From: Candidatus Micrarchaeota archaeon
GTDB lineage: Archaea; Micrarchaeota; Micrarchaeia; Micrarchaeales; Micrarchaeaceae
Reading direction: 5' to 3'
Assembly: GCA_028866575.1 (NCBI GenBank)
Contig: JAGWHU010000005.1
Coordinates: 1 to 64,000, forward strand
Length of the DNA stretch: 64,000 nucleotides
Each line of letters opens with the position of its first letter. The stretch's first letter is position 1. The position numbers were made by a program, and so were the translations under genes. Below, piece by piece: positions 16,867 through 25,709 of the stretch. Below the pieces are notes generated by a model. The model was not told the DNA's origin, did not search any database, and was given only the letters and a program-made list of their open reading frames with translations.

Positions 16867-17586
16867 GTGGGCCTATCTGGTGTGGTCTTGTCAATACAGT
16901 GCGGTGGGGACGAAGCTGGACGTGGAGCCATACTGGGTCCGCTTGTCATAGGCATGGTAGTTGTAAAGAGCACCAGCCTGCACAAGTTGTCTGACATAGG
17001 GGTAAGGGACTCAAAGATGCTTTCGGAGAAGCGCAGGAACTCGTTGTATGACGACATAGCAACCATAGCCTCTGACATGCAGGTTGAGAAGATATTCCCT
17101 AGCGAGATAAATGAGGCGATGAAGAACCACATATCGCTGAACGAGCTCGAGGCCAAGCATTTCGCCGCGCTGTTCGACAGGATAGGGAAGGGCGTCAATT
17201 CCGTTTACCTTGATTCCCCGGATGTGATACCGGAAAGGTTCGGGACAAGGTTCAAGATGTCATGCAGCAAGCCTACAGTTGTCACTGGGGTTAAATCCCA
17301 GAGGGAGAAGGGGGTCAAGTACGTCAGGATAGTATCGGAGCACAAGGCCGACAGCAGATATCCGTTGGTTTCCGCGGCAAGCATAATAGCAAAGGTCACA
17401 AGGGACAGGGAGATAGCCAAGCTCGAGAGATCGCTTAAGATACCTATAGGCTCAGGCTATCCGTCAGACTACAAGACCATTGACGCCATAAGGAGGAACC
17501 TGAGGACAGGCATACTTGACGAGCACATACGGCACAGGTGGATAACAATGGACAGGATAAAGCAAACAAAGCTAACGAGCTTCTGA
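16867..17586 (+). CDS. rnhB: ribonuclease HII
   Basis: RNase HII removes ribonucleotides and RNA primers from DNA. The 239-aa protein has the catalytic signature CGGDEAGRGAILGPLVIG near residue 12, DSKMLSEKRR, then SIIAKVTRDREI and GSGYPSDYKT. The four acidic active-site residues (D14, E15, then D in VYLDSP and D in VTRDR) are present. The start is GTG at 16867; a TTG at 16891 is also possible. Confidence 0.95.
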   Translation: MGLSGVVLSIQCGGDEAGRGAILGPLVIGMVVVKSTSLHKLSDIGVRDSKMLSEKRRNSLYDDIATIASDMQVEKIFPSEINEAMKNHISLNELEAKHFAALFDRIGKGVNSVYLDSPDVIPERFGTRFKMSCSKPTVVTGVKSQREKGVKYVRIVSEHKADSRYPLVSAASIIAKVTRDREIAKLERSLKIPIGSGYPSDYKTIDAIRRNLRTGILDEHIRHRWITMDRIKQTKLTSF

Positions 17587-17629
17587 TTGTGCAACTAATT
17601 AATATCTTGTATGACAATCTAGTCTACAA

Positions 17630-17743
17630 GGGCCTGTGGCGCAACTTGGATAGCGCGCCTGGCTTCGGACCAGGCGGTTGCGGGTTCAAATTGGGCTTTT
17701 TGGCAGATCGCTGCCCAAAGCCATGAAAATCCCGTCAGGCCCG
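17630..17743 (+). tRNA. tRNA-Arg(TCG) with an intron in the T-loop
   Basis: The acceptor stem is GGGCCTG (17630-17636) with CAGGCCC (17736-17742) and a G discriminator; CCA is not encoded. The D-stem is GCGC/GCGC. The anticodon arm is CCTGG-CTTCGGA-CCAGG, giving anticodon TCG. The T-arm starts GCGGG-TTCAAA (17680-17690) and resumes at T-CCCGT (17730-17735), so about 39 bases (17691-17729, edges ambiguous by up to three A) interrupt the T-loop near position 59/60. The insert contains TTGGGC and GCCCAA, which can pair. Confidence 0.9.
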
Positions 17744-17871
17744 CTATTATTTTGATGCATTGCCATGACGGCAACGTTGCTCTTTGAGGCATTAGGCCGG
17801 CATCCGGAAGCAGCCTGTGCGGCCTATTGGCCGGATCGGCTTTTACTGCTGGCAAGGATAAGAGCAGCAAC

Positions 17872-17883
17872 GTTTATAAATTT
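17872..17883 (+). promoter_or_regulatory. TATA box of the uL1-uL10-P1 operon
   Basis: GTTTATAAATTT lies about 65-75 bases before the uL1 start, so the transcript should have a leader of roughly 45 bases. Archaeal uL1 often represses its own mRNA by binding a leader structure; no clear uL1 target mimic was worked out here. Confidence 0.55.
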
Positions 17884-17946
17884 AGCAGGAAGAATAGATA
17901 TGCTGATTTTCCCGGCATAACTGCACTTGTGCAGGAGGGATATTTC

Positions 17947-18579
17947 ATGAACAAGGAATCGTTAGACAAATTCAACGCCTTTATTCAGGAGAACAAGGGC
18001 AAGCGCAAGTTCAACCAGAGCGTGGAGCTTGCGATAAACCTAACCGGCATAGACATAAGCAAGCAGGACAACAGGCTTAACCTGGAGATAAAGCTTCCCA
18101 ACCCCAAGGGCAAGAAGCACGCGGTCATAGTGTTCGCTGACGATGATGACATAAGAAGCAAGGCGCAGGCGTCAGGTGCCAAGATAATACAGGGCTCAGA
18201 GATAGCGTCCATATCCAATGACAAGGAGAGGATGAACGAGCTGCTCAAGAGCGAGCTGCTTGCGCAGCCGAGCCTCATGCCGCAGGTTGCGAAGGCTCTC
18301 GGCCAGTTCCTTGGACCTAGGAACAAGATGCCCAAGCCGCTCATAGGGATGGACATAAACAAGGCCGTGGAAGACACAGCAAGGTCCGTTTACATAAGGA
18401 GCAAGGGCAAGTACCTGCCTACAGTGCACTGCATGGTCGCGACGGAAAGCATGGACGCAAGTGCCATAGCAGCGAACATAGACGAGGTAATGAATGCGGT
18501 AATGAAGAAAGTGGGGAAGGAGCACATAAAATCGGTATACGCAAAGCTCACAATGAGCAAGCCGATAAAGCTCATGTAA
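17947..18579 (+). CDS. rpl1: 50S ribosomal protein uL1
   Basis: uL1 forms the mobile L1 stalk. The 210-aa protein shows the typical blocks FNQSVELAINLTGID, ADDDDIRSKAQASGAKII and LGQFLGPRNKMPKPL. The ATG at 17947 follows a good ribosome-binding site (GGAGGG, 17935-17940); the longer upstream frame overlaps the promoter and is not used. In many archaea uL11 precedes it; here a tRNA does. Confidence 0.96.
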   Translation: MNKESLDKFNAFIQENKGKRKFNQSVELAINLTGIDISKQDNRLNLEIKLPNPKGKKHAVIVFADDDDIRSKAQASGAKIIQGSEIASISNDKERMNELLKSELLAQPSLMPQVAKALGQFLGPRNKMPKPLIGMDINKAVEDTARSVYIRSKGKYLPTVHCMVATESMDASAIAANIDEVMNAVMKKVGKEHIKSVYAKLTMSKPIKLM

Positions 18580-18589
18580 TGGTGTGATT

Positions 18590-19432
18590 ATGCTTACAAA
18601 AACCCAAAAGGTAAGTTTCGTAGACGAGCACAAGAGGATGCTCAAGTCCTACAAAGTGGTAGGCATAGTCCAGCTAAGCGGCGTGCCGGACAGGCTGCTC
18701 CAGTCGACGAAGAACCAGCTCAGGTCCGAAGTGAAGTTCATAATGGGCAGGAAGACCCTGCTCAAGAAGATACTGGAAAGCAGCGAAAAGACGAAGAAGC
18801 TTGCAGGTGAGCTTACGGGAACCTCTGCGATAATACTCAGCAACGACGATCCCTTTGAGCTTTACGGCAAATTCAAGTCAAACAGCCTCAAGCTTTCTGC
18901 AAAGCCGGGGCAGACAGCACCTGAGGACGTCAACGTCCTTGCTGGGGAGACAAGCATACAGCCGGGCCAGACGGTAACAGACCTGAAGAGCGCAGGCATA
19001 GACGTGCAGATACAGAAGGGCAAGGTCGTCATAGCCAAGGACAAGGTGCTGGTCAAGAAGGGCGATGTAATAGGCTCGAAGGTCGCCAAGGCTCTTCACA
19101 CACTTGAGATACTGCCTTTCAAGGCGGTAATGGAGCCAACTGTGCTTTTTGCTGACAATATGACGTTCAGCAAGGCTGTTCTTGGCATAAGCAGGGAAGG
19201 GACGACCAATGAAATGATGGTATGCTTCAGGAATGCATTGGGATTGTGCCTCGAGCTTAACATAGTAAACGCTTATACCATATCAAGCTTCATAACCAGG
19301 GCTTACAACAACGCATTGCACGTTGGGCTGGAGGCCAAGGCGCTCGACTCGGGAATAGTCGAGCTTCTGCTCTCAAGCGCTGCGGTTCAGGCTGCCGCCC
19401 TGGGCAGCAAGGCAGGGCAGGAGGCCAAATGA
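18590..19432 (+). CDS. rpl10: 50S ribosomal protein uL10 (P0)
   Basis: uL10 anchors the P1 dimers of the ribosomal stalk. The 280-aa protein has the RNA-binding N-terminal half (KVVGIVQLSGVPDRLLQ, GRKTLLKKIL) and a C-terminal helical P1-binding region (QAAALGSKAGQEAK). The acidic/phenylalanine tail seen in many archaeal P0 proteins appears to be missing: it ends at AGQEAK. The ATG at 18590 lies ten bases after uL1. Confidence 0.93.
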   Translation: MLTKTQKVSFVDEHKRMLKSYKVVGIVQLSGVPDRLLQSTKNQLRSEVKFIMGRKTLLKKILESSEKTKKLAGELTGTSAIILSNDDPFELYGKFKSNSLKLSAKPGQTAPEDVNVLAGETSIQPGQTVTDLKSAGIDVQIQKGKVVIAKDKVLVKKGDVIGSKVAKALHTLEILPFKAVMEPTVLFADNMTFSKAVLGISREGTTNEMMVCFRNALGLCLELNIVNAYTISSFITRAYNNALHVGLEAKALDSGIVELLLSSAAVQAAALGSKAGQEAK

Positions 19433-19458
19433 GACATTTATGCTAAAAGGTGAATTAA

Positions 19459-19782
19459 ATGGAATATGTATACGCTGCACTTCTTTTGGATGCTGCAGGA
19501 AAGGAGATAAACGAGAAGAACATAGAGGAGGTAGTCAAGGCAGCAGGATTCACGCCTGACGAGGCACAGGCCAAGGCCATAACCGCTTCGCTGAAGGGAG
19601 TGAACATAAAGGACGTCATAAAGAACGCCCAGACAATGCAGGTGCAGGCTGCCGCAGCGCCAGCAGCAGGGGCCGCAGCTCCGTCCGCGCACGGGGAGAA
19701 GAAGGAGCACAAGGACGAGAAGGCAGAGGCCAAGAAGGAGGAGGAGGCCGCAGGAGGGCTAGCCAGCCTGTTCGGAGGCTGA
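19459..19782 (+). CDS. rpl12: 50S ribosomal protein P1 (L12)
   Basis: The 107-aa acidic stalk protein starts [17 protein letters not shown] and carries an Ala-rich hinge, a Lys/Glu-rich stretch and the conserved end (A)GGLASLFGG, which recruits translation factors. It is the last gene of the operon and is followed by a terminator. Confidence 0.96.
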   Translation: MEYVYAALLLDAAGKEINEKNIEEVVKAAGFTPDEAQAKAITASLKGVNIKDVIKNAQTMQVQAAAAPAAGAAAPSAHGEKKEHKDEKAEAKKEEEAAGGLASLFGG

Positions 19783-19788
19783 ATATTG

Positions 19789-19807
19789 CGGAATTCCGGG
19801 TTTTTTT
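19789..19807 (+). terminator. palindrome plus T-run after the stalk operon
   Basis: CGGAATTCCG (19789-19798) is a perfect palindrome and is followed by seven T residues (19801-19807), a plausible terminator right after P1. Confidence 0.6.
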
Positions 19808-19878
19808 GTAGATTACGTAAAATCCGGAACAGCAAGCAATATATAGGTTGGCGGAATGTTATAGTGTAGGGGTTGTCA

Positions 19879-20238
19879 ATGGACGTTTACGTGAACAAGA
19901 CCAAATGCACAGGTTGCCAGCACTGCAAGGACGTATGCCCTGTCGCAGTATTCGAGATGCACAGCAGGAAGGACATGGAGAAGGCGAACGCGGATACGGC
20001 ACCGGAGGATGCTAAATGGAAGGGCACCACCGAGCCCGCAGTCCATGAGAAGTGGGCCAACGTGCAGGACGGCCACAAGCACTTCGCTGACGAGAACGAC
20101 GGCACGAGCGGGGGTCTTTCAGTTGCGGTGCAGGGGAGCGCGTGCATACTGTGCCAGGCCTGCCTCATAGAATGCGAAGGCGAGTGCATACACATAACCG
20201 ACGACTCTGGAGTAAGGTACGACTCGATATACAAATAG
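19879..20238 (+). CDS. two-cluster ferredoxin-like protein
   Basis: The 119-aa protein has two four-cysteine motifs: CTGCQHCKDVCP near residue 13 and CILCQACLIECEGEC near residue 92, each suited to one [4Fe-4S] cluster. Between them is a long charged insert of about 65 residues rich in Lys, His, Asp and Glu, longer than in ordinary 2[4Fe-4S] ferredoxins. It is soluble and probably an electron carrier. The ATG at 19879 is preferred over a TTG six bases upstream. Monocistronic, with its own terminator. Confidence 0.85.
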   Translation: MDVYVNKTKCTGCQHCKDVCPVAVFEMHSRKDMEKANADTAPEDAKWKGTTEPAVHEKWANVQDGHKHFADENDGTSGGLSVAVQGSACILCQACLIECEGECIHITDDSGVRYDSIYK

Positions 20239-20264
20239 CCGTTTTAATTCACCGTATTTTATAT

Positions 20265-20289
20265 GCCAGCTTTGCTGGCAATCCTTTTT
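20265..20289 (+). terminator. hairpin terminator after the ferredoxin
   Basis: GCCAGC (20265-20270) pairs with GCTGGC (20274-20279) and a T-run (20285-20289) follows. The layout is unusually bacterial-looking for an archaeal gene end. Confidence 0.6.
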
Positions 20290-20355
20290 AGATTTTAATT
20301 GAGAATGGGTACCGCATTGGAGCGGTGCGCCCTACTGCAACTACTTGTGATTTCC

Positions 20356-23028
20356 ATGATAACTTACGCAGACAAGAAGCCGTTCAGCGATTCGGAGAGC
20401 CTTGGCGTGCTCAACAAGTACGTAAGGGAATGGTTCACCAAGAGCTTCGACGGGCTTACGCCTCCGCAGAAATACGCCTTCAAGCTCATAAGCGAGAGGA
20501 GCAACGTGCTGGTTACCGCGCCGACCGGCAGCGGCAAGACGATGTCGGGATTCCTGTCAATAATAAGCAGGCTGTTCGATTACAGCCTTGAGGGCAAGCT
20601 GGAAGATAAGATATACTGCCTTTACGTATCGCCCTTGAGGGCGCTTAACAACGACATATACAACAACCTTTCCAGGCCGCTTGAGGAGATATACGAAATG
20701 ATAAAGAAGGAGAAGGGAACCGACATAATAAAGAACAACATACAGCAGGTAAGGATAGGCATAAGGACAGGTGACACCACGCAGCAGGAGCGCCACAAGA
20801 TGCTCGTAAAGCCGCCGAACATCCTTGTTACAACCCCAGAAAGCCTTGCCATACTCATAAACTCCGAGAAGTTCGTCGAGCACTTCAAGGGCCTCGAGTA
20901 CATAATAATAGACGAGATACACGAGCTTGCCAACAACAAGCGCGGCGTTCATCTCTCCCTCAGCATCGCAAGGCTTGAGAGCATAATAGGGCACAGCACA
21001 TCGAAGATAGGCCTCGGCGCAACGCTCTATCCGCTTGACGAAGCTGCAAAGTTCCTCGTAGGATGGAAGGGGAATGGGCCCAATGATTGCATTGTCGTGG
21101 ATGCGTCCTGGAGCAAGAAGCTCGAGGTCAGGGCACTGAGCCCTGTCAAGGACATGATATACACGAAGGACGAGGAAGTTGAGAACGCGATGTACAAGGA
21201 GATAAACGACATAATAAAGAGGAGCAAGTCCACGCTCATATTCACCAATACGAGAAGCGGCACGGAGCGCGTAGTTTTCAATTTGAAAAAGAGGTACAAG
21301 TACGGCGAGGACATAGCCGCGCACCACAGCTCTCTTTCAAGGGAATCGAGGCTGGAGGTTGAGGAGCTTCTCAAGAAGGGCTCGCTGCGATGCGTCGTAT
21401 CTTCAACCAGCCTTGAGCTTGGCGTCGACATAGGGGCAATAGACAACGTCCTGCAGTTGGGATCGCCGAAGAGCGTGACAAGGGCGGTGCAGAGGATAGG
21501 GCGCGCCGGGCATTCGTACAAAGCCACCGCAAGGGGCGAGATCGTGGTCCTGAACAGGGACGACCTCGTTGAGTGCGCCATACTTCTTGACGCGGCCATG
21601 AAAAGGCACCTGGACGCGTTCGTTGTCCCGCAGAATGCGCTTGACGTCCTTGCGCAGCACATAATAGGCATGTCCCTCACGAAGAAGTGGGACGTCGACG
21701 ACGCATTTAATCTGATAAAAGGCGTTTATCCATACCATAGCCTGGAAAAGGACGATTACATGTCGCTGATAAACTACCTTGCGGGAAACTACGTGGGGCT
21801 TGAAAGCAGGAGGGTGTACGGGAAGATATGGTATGACGACAAGGAGCGCATTTTCGGGAGGCGCGGCAAGCTCGCCAAGGTGATATACATGCTGAACCTG
21901 GGCACGATACCCGACGAAGTTGCGGTCAACGTCCTTGACACCAGCAGGAAGTGGATAGGCAGCATCGAGGAGGAATTCCTGACGAGGCTGAAGGTCGGGG
22001 ACATATTTTCATTGGGGGGAAGGCTGTACAGGTTCGAATATGCGAAGGGCATGAAGGCGTTCGTAACCCCAGCGCATGCAACTGCACCAACGATACCGCC
22101 TTGGTTCTCCGAGCAGCTGCCGCTGAGCTACGAGCTCGCGAACGAGATTGGCGAATTCAGGGCGAGGCTTTCGGCGATGTTGAGGGACCATATAGCAAAG
22201 AACAGGATACGCGGCATCGGAAAATCCATGAAGATGCCGAAGGAGATAGACGATTACCTTTCTGCCCTGCCGGTTGATTCGAACTCGAAGAAGGCGATGT
22301 TCGGGTATTTCATGGAGCAGATGCTCTTTGCAGGAGAGGTTCCAACCAACAAGCTGCTCCTCATAGAGATAACCAGGGACATTTCCGGAGAGGGCAATTA
22401 CATTGTCTTCCATTCGCTTTTCGGAAGGAGGGTGAACGACGCGATATCAAGGGCGTTCGCATTGCAGATGTCCGAGAACCTTGACATAGACGTCGACATA
22501 ATGGTGAACGACAACGGATTCGTGTTCAAGACCGAGGAGCCGGTGAGCCTCACGGGCAGGGAGATGAAGGACATGATAGACGACATTTGCACCAGCGGGA
22601 TATCGCTATTGCTGAAGAGGAACATAAGGAGGACCGAGCTGATGCGGAGGAAGTTCAGGCACGTAGCCGCGAGGAGCTTCATGATACTCAGGAACTACAA
22701 GGGCTACAAGATACCTGTGGGAAGGCAGCAGGTCAATTCGCAGCTGGTGTTCAAGGCGGCTGAGGAGATAGACCCCAACTTCCCGGTGATAAAGGAAACC
22801 TACAGGGAGATAATGAACGAGACGATGGATCTTCCCAGGGCTAGCGAGCTGATTTCGAACCTGAGGGACAGGAAGGTGATGTACAAGATAATAAAGACGC
22901 CGATGCCGTCGCCCTTCTCTCATTCCATGATGACTTTCGGGCATGCGGATGCGATACTGATGAAGGAGAGGCACAAGTACCTGCAGAAGCTGCACAAGAA
23001 CGTGATGAAAAGGATAGGCAAGGGTTGA
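20356..23028 (+). CDS. Lhr-type superfamily 2 DNA helicase
   Basis: This large helicase of about 890 aa has the two RecA-like domains: Walker A APTGSGKT near residue 55, motif II IIDEIHEL near 185, motif III-like GLGATLYP, motif IV/V (LIFTNTRSGTERVVF, SSTSLELGVDIGAID) and motif VI QRIGRAGHS near 385. The C-terminal half is the extra region of Lhr-like proteins. These enzymes translocate 3'-5' and remodel replication and repair intermediates. The ATG at 20356 fits the first conserved residues; the frame is open upstream to 20299. The stop is followed at once by the convergent CDGSH gene. Confidence 0.92.
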   Translation: MITYADKKPFSDSESLGVLNKYVREWFTKSFDGLTPPQKYAFKLISERSNVLVTAPTGSGKTMSGFLSIISRLFDYSLEGKLEDKIYCLYVSPLRALNNDIYNNLSRPLEEIYEMIKKEKGTDIIKNNIQQVRIGIRTGDTTQQERHKMLVKPPNILVTTPESLAILINSEKFVEHFKGLEYIIIDEIHELANNKRGVHLSLSIARLESIIGHSTSKIGLGATLYPLDEAAKFLVGWKGNGPNDCIVVDASWSKKLEVRALSPVKDMIYTKDEEVENAMYKEINDIIKRSKSTLIFTNTRSGTERVVFNLKKRYKYGEDIAAHHSSLSRESRLEVEELLKKGSLRCVVSSTSLELGVDIGAIDNVLQLGSPKSVTRAVQRIGRAGHSYKATARGEIVVLNRDDLVECAILLDAAMKRHLDAFVVPQNALDVLAQHIIGMSLTKKWDVDDAFNLIKGVYPYHSLEKDDYMSLINYLAGNYVGLESRRVYGKIWYDDKERIFGRRGKLAKVIYMLNLGTIPDEVAVNVLDTSRKWIGSIEEEFLTRLKVGDIFSLGGRLYRFEYAKGMKAFVTPAHATAPTIPPWFSEQLPLSYELANEIGEFRARLSAMLRDHIAKNRIRGIGKSMKMPKEIDDYLSALPVDSNSKKAMFGYFMEQMLFAGEVPTNKLLLIEITRDISGEGNYIVFHSLFGRRVNDAISRAFALQMSENLDIDVDIMVNDNGFVFKTEEPVSLTGREMKDMIDDICTSGISLLLKRNIRRTELMRRKFRHVAARSFMILRNYKGYKIPVGRQQVNSQLVFKAAEEIDPNFPVIKETYREIMNETMDLPRASELISNLRDRKVMYKIIKTPMPSPFSHSMMTFGHADAILMKERHKYLQKLHKNVMKRIGKG

Positions 23029-23029
23029 A

Positions 23030-23209
23030 TCAGGAGACTTCAATCCTTGTCTCCTTCTCCTCGGCAATCCATCCGATTTCCCTGTGCGTGCTGTCGCAAA
23101 ACGGCTTGTTTTTCGAGTGTCCGCACCTGCACAGCTTGGCTTTGATTTCGCCGTTTACTATTATGTGGTTCGACCCGTCCTTCTTGGAGAAAATTATTAT
23201 CTCTGCCAT
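23030..23209 (-). CDS. CDGSH-type iron-sulfur protein, 59 aa
   Basis: A short frame reads MAEIIIFSKKDGSNH and then CRCGHSKNKPFCDSTH near residues 27-42. This is the CDGSH pattern C-x-C-x2-S-x3-P-x-C-D-x-x-H, three Cys plus one His holding a [2Fe-2S] cluster, with Ser in place of the usual Gly after CD. It overlaps nothing and ends one base beyond the helicase stop on the other strand. Redox or cluster-transfer role is known for the family; the partner is unknown. Confidence 0.88.
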   Translation of the reverse strand: MAEIIIFSKKDGSNHIIVNGEIKAKLCRCGHSKNKPFCDSTHREIGWIAEEKETRIEVS

Positions 23210-23294
23210 AAAATCACTTTATCCAAATTAATCCGGATTATATAAGAATTGGATGCCTGGTGCCTTTTACCGCGGTCGCACATTTGCGCTCCGC

Positions 23295-24617
23295 TTAAGT
23301 TGGCAGCTCTATTTCCTTGCCGTATATGCCGTCTATCTTGAATACCCTTACGGTGTTGCCCTTTTTCAGCGTTATCCTATAGATTGGAAGGTGAACAACC
23401 CGGAACTCCGTCAAAAACGAATTCGGGAAGAATTTTTCAAGGCATGCAGATGCATTTTTCTCTCTGAGCGTGCCTTTCATTATGCTATCCTTCTGCACGT
23501 CTACGCTTTCAATATCTGGACTAGTCCCAGCGAGGCGCTTCCTGTGCTTGTTTGGGCTTTCACCGGCTCCGATGAAACTTACCCTTTTGTCCATGTCCAC
23601 CATATTGCATTTGCCGTACATCATCATGTGGTATTCGAGGAACTCGTTCCTTTTTCCAGTAGGTATCCTGAACGTGAGCTCGCCTGCGGGAATATACTGC
23701 AACTCTATCGATTCTACCCTCTCGGTGGCGCTGCCGAACACCGCGAACCTTTTTTTTGCAATCCTCTGCGCGTATGCCCTTGCGTCTCCTTCCGGAAATG
23801 AGGCCGGAATCGCATCTATGGTGACAATGCCAGTGCTTTTACCGCTTTGCGGCCTGGATTTTGCACCCGTCTTGAGTTCCCTTATCAACGAGGACAATTT
23901 GTTTGACTGGGGCTTGTAGCTCCCAACTTCGGGGGTCATCCCGATGTGCCTTGCAACCCTTCCCTTGACCTTGAAGCCCTTTGACGCGCCTATGCCGAAA
24001 GTCACGAATTCACCCACCCCCAGTCTTGTTATCGCAACAAGCCTGCTCCTGTCCTCGAAGAGTATCTTTATGGCGTTAAGGTCGTTTTCTATCGTGAGCT
24101 TGCCTATGAAGCCGTAGGAGCATTGCGAGAGCACGTTCTTGCTTATGTTGGCTGGACGCTGCGTTGCTATGAGAAGCCCTATGCCCCTTTTCCTGCCCCT
24201 TACGCTTATTTCCTCTATAACGTTTATCCTCTTGCCTATTACCTGCGGTGCGAACTTGTCCCCCTCCTCAACCATTACGAGATACGGCTTTCTTAGCCTG
24301 TTTTCCAGCAAGTACAATGACTCGAGGGCCTTGAACACCAGCTCCCTGCTGTCGACAACTTCCGATACGTCGATTACCACAGGTATGTCGTTTTCTATGC
24401 TGGCGCTGAACAGCCTCGGGAAATCGACATCTGAATTTACGTCCCCGTCGGCCCCTACGACAATCACATTTGTCAGGCTTTTCAGGGACCTGTACTCGCC
24501 TTCCGTGTCTATCACGCAGAAGGGCATGTTCAGCCTGCAGAGCTCCTCAGCAATTACCCCAACAAGGAAAGACTTACCGGATCCGCTCTGCCCTATCACG
24601 CAGCCCCTTCCGGTCAT
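23295..24617 (-). CDS. HerA/DUF87-family ATPase
   Basis: The 440-aa protein has a Walker A GQSGSGKS at residues 9-16, the CVIDTEGEY strand after it, Walker B (LVMVEEGDKF) and the sensor/arginine block ATQRPANISKNVLSQC, all typical of HerA-type hexameric translocases. The barrel that normally precedes Walker A is missing; the frame upstream of 24617 is open for about 25 codons to a TGA but has no ATG, GTG or TTG. The last 200 residues are a separate mixed domain I do not recognise. No nurA lies next to it, so a role in end resection is uncertain. Confidence 0.82.
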   Translation of the reverse strand: MTGRGCVIGQSGSGKSFLVGVIAEELCRLNMPFCVIDTEGEYRSLKSLTNVIVVGADGDVNSDVDFPRLFSASIENDIPVVIDVSEVVDSRELVFKALESLYLLENRLRKPYLVMVEEGDKFAPQVIGKRINVIEEISVRGRKRGIGLLIATQRPANISKNVLSQCSYGFIGKLTIENDLNAIKILFEDRSRLVAITRLGVGEFVTFGIGASKGFKVKGRVARHIGMTPEVGSYKPQSNKLSSLIRELKTGAKSRPQSGKSTGIVTIDAIPASFPEGDARAYAQRIAKKRFAVFGSATERVESIELQYIPAGELTFRIPTGKRNEFLEYHMMMYGKCNMVDMDKRVSFIGAGESPNKHRKRLAGTSPDIESVDVQKDSIMKGTLREKNASACLEKFFPNSFLTEFRVVHLPIYRITLKKGNTVRVFKIDGIYGKEIELPT

Positions 24618-24730
24618 TATCGTCTGGACGCTGACGTCAACGTTATCCGCAAGATTTGCTTCCGTAGAACCACAGTAATAATTGTCGAATCAGACTAAAA
24701 AGACTTGTTTTAGAGCCGCATTCCTTTGAC

Positions 24731-25600
24731 CTACGACTTTCTCATGAATTTCGCCACGTCAGCAACTATATCAGTGTTCTCGTTTTTAGTGCCTATGCCA
24801 AAATGGGTAACAAAACCTGAAATCTTTGTTTTTTCCCCTTCCAACCTAATGGGCATTGTTTTCGTTATGTATGTTTCATATCCAACGTATATCTTTTTCC
24901 GCTGCTTGAATATGTGGTTGAAATATGCTCTCCTTACATTTCCCCTCTGGTATTTTCCAGATTCTATTTCTGCTATAACTTTTTTCAGGTTCCTTGAGCC
25001 TTCCTTCATATATGTTATGGCTGGTTTTAGCACATCCCTAAAGAACTTCTCGCTGCCGTGTTCTTGGACGTACTTGGATATTACGAGGAAAGACCTCTGG
25101 ATCCTTGCTTCTGTTGCCGCAAGAGGATTTATCGTTGTAGCTATTATGTAATCAAGAGATGCATGCCTTAGCTCAAGCCCTTCTACATTACATTTCACAG
25201 AGTTGCCAAGCACGCGCTCATCTATGCTTATCGGCCCAATCCCTGTCGATGGTGTGAATATGTCCATCTTGTAATCATTTATGCGCATCAGCGTAAAAGG
25301 AGATCTGTAATTTATCTCTTCGCCACTTAGCGACATTCCGCCGCCTAATTTTATTGCATGGCGGTCCACCATGTTGTCCTCTACAAGCTCATGTTGCAGG
25401 GACTCGCTTAGCTTGATAGCTTCGCGATCTGTCATAACTACGTCTATATCTGAAGAGCGCGGATAACGCTCACATGCAATCTTTTCAGGACCGAGCATTA
25501 TTGCTATTGCCGAGCCGCCGACAAGGACCGACTTTTCGCTTAGCAGTTTTAGCTGCTCCATGTCAAGGAAGTCGCTTATTTTGTGAGTTTTTGTTACCAT
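24731..25600 (-). CDS. nucleotidyltransferase (AbiEii/AbiGii-like)
   Basis: The 289-aa protein has the nucleotidyltransferase signature GGSAIAIML near residue 28 followed by SSDIDVVM near 49, which supplies the catalytic DxD; a third acidic residue is in KMDIFTPS. Architecture and length fit AbiEii-type toxin/nucleotidyltransferases. No AbiEi-like antitoxin gene is adjacent. It is more AT-rich than its neighbours, which hints at transfer. Substrate unknown. Confidence 0.75.
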   Translation of the reverse strand: MVTKTHKISDFLDMEQLKLLSEKSVLVGGSAIAIMLGPEKIACERYPRSSDIDVVMTDREAIKLSESLQHELVEDNMVDRHAIKLGGGMSLSGEEINYRSPFTLMRINDYKMDIFTPSTGIGPISIDERVLGNSVKCNVEGLELRHASLDYIIATTINPLAATEARIQRSFLVISKYVQEHGSEKFFRDVLKPAITYMKEGSRNLKKVIAEIESGKYQRGNVRRAYFNHIFKQRKKIYVGYETYITKTMPIRLEGEKTKISGFVTHFGIGTKNENTDIVADVAKFMRKS

Positions 25601-25709
25601 TAGTTACATCTCGACTAAAGTGTATTACGCTTGTCCAAATATATATACTTTAATATGGCACACGAATATGTACCGCAACGCATAATATTTTCGGATACAT
25701 TATCGTATT

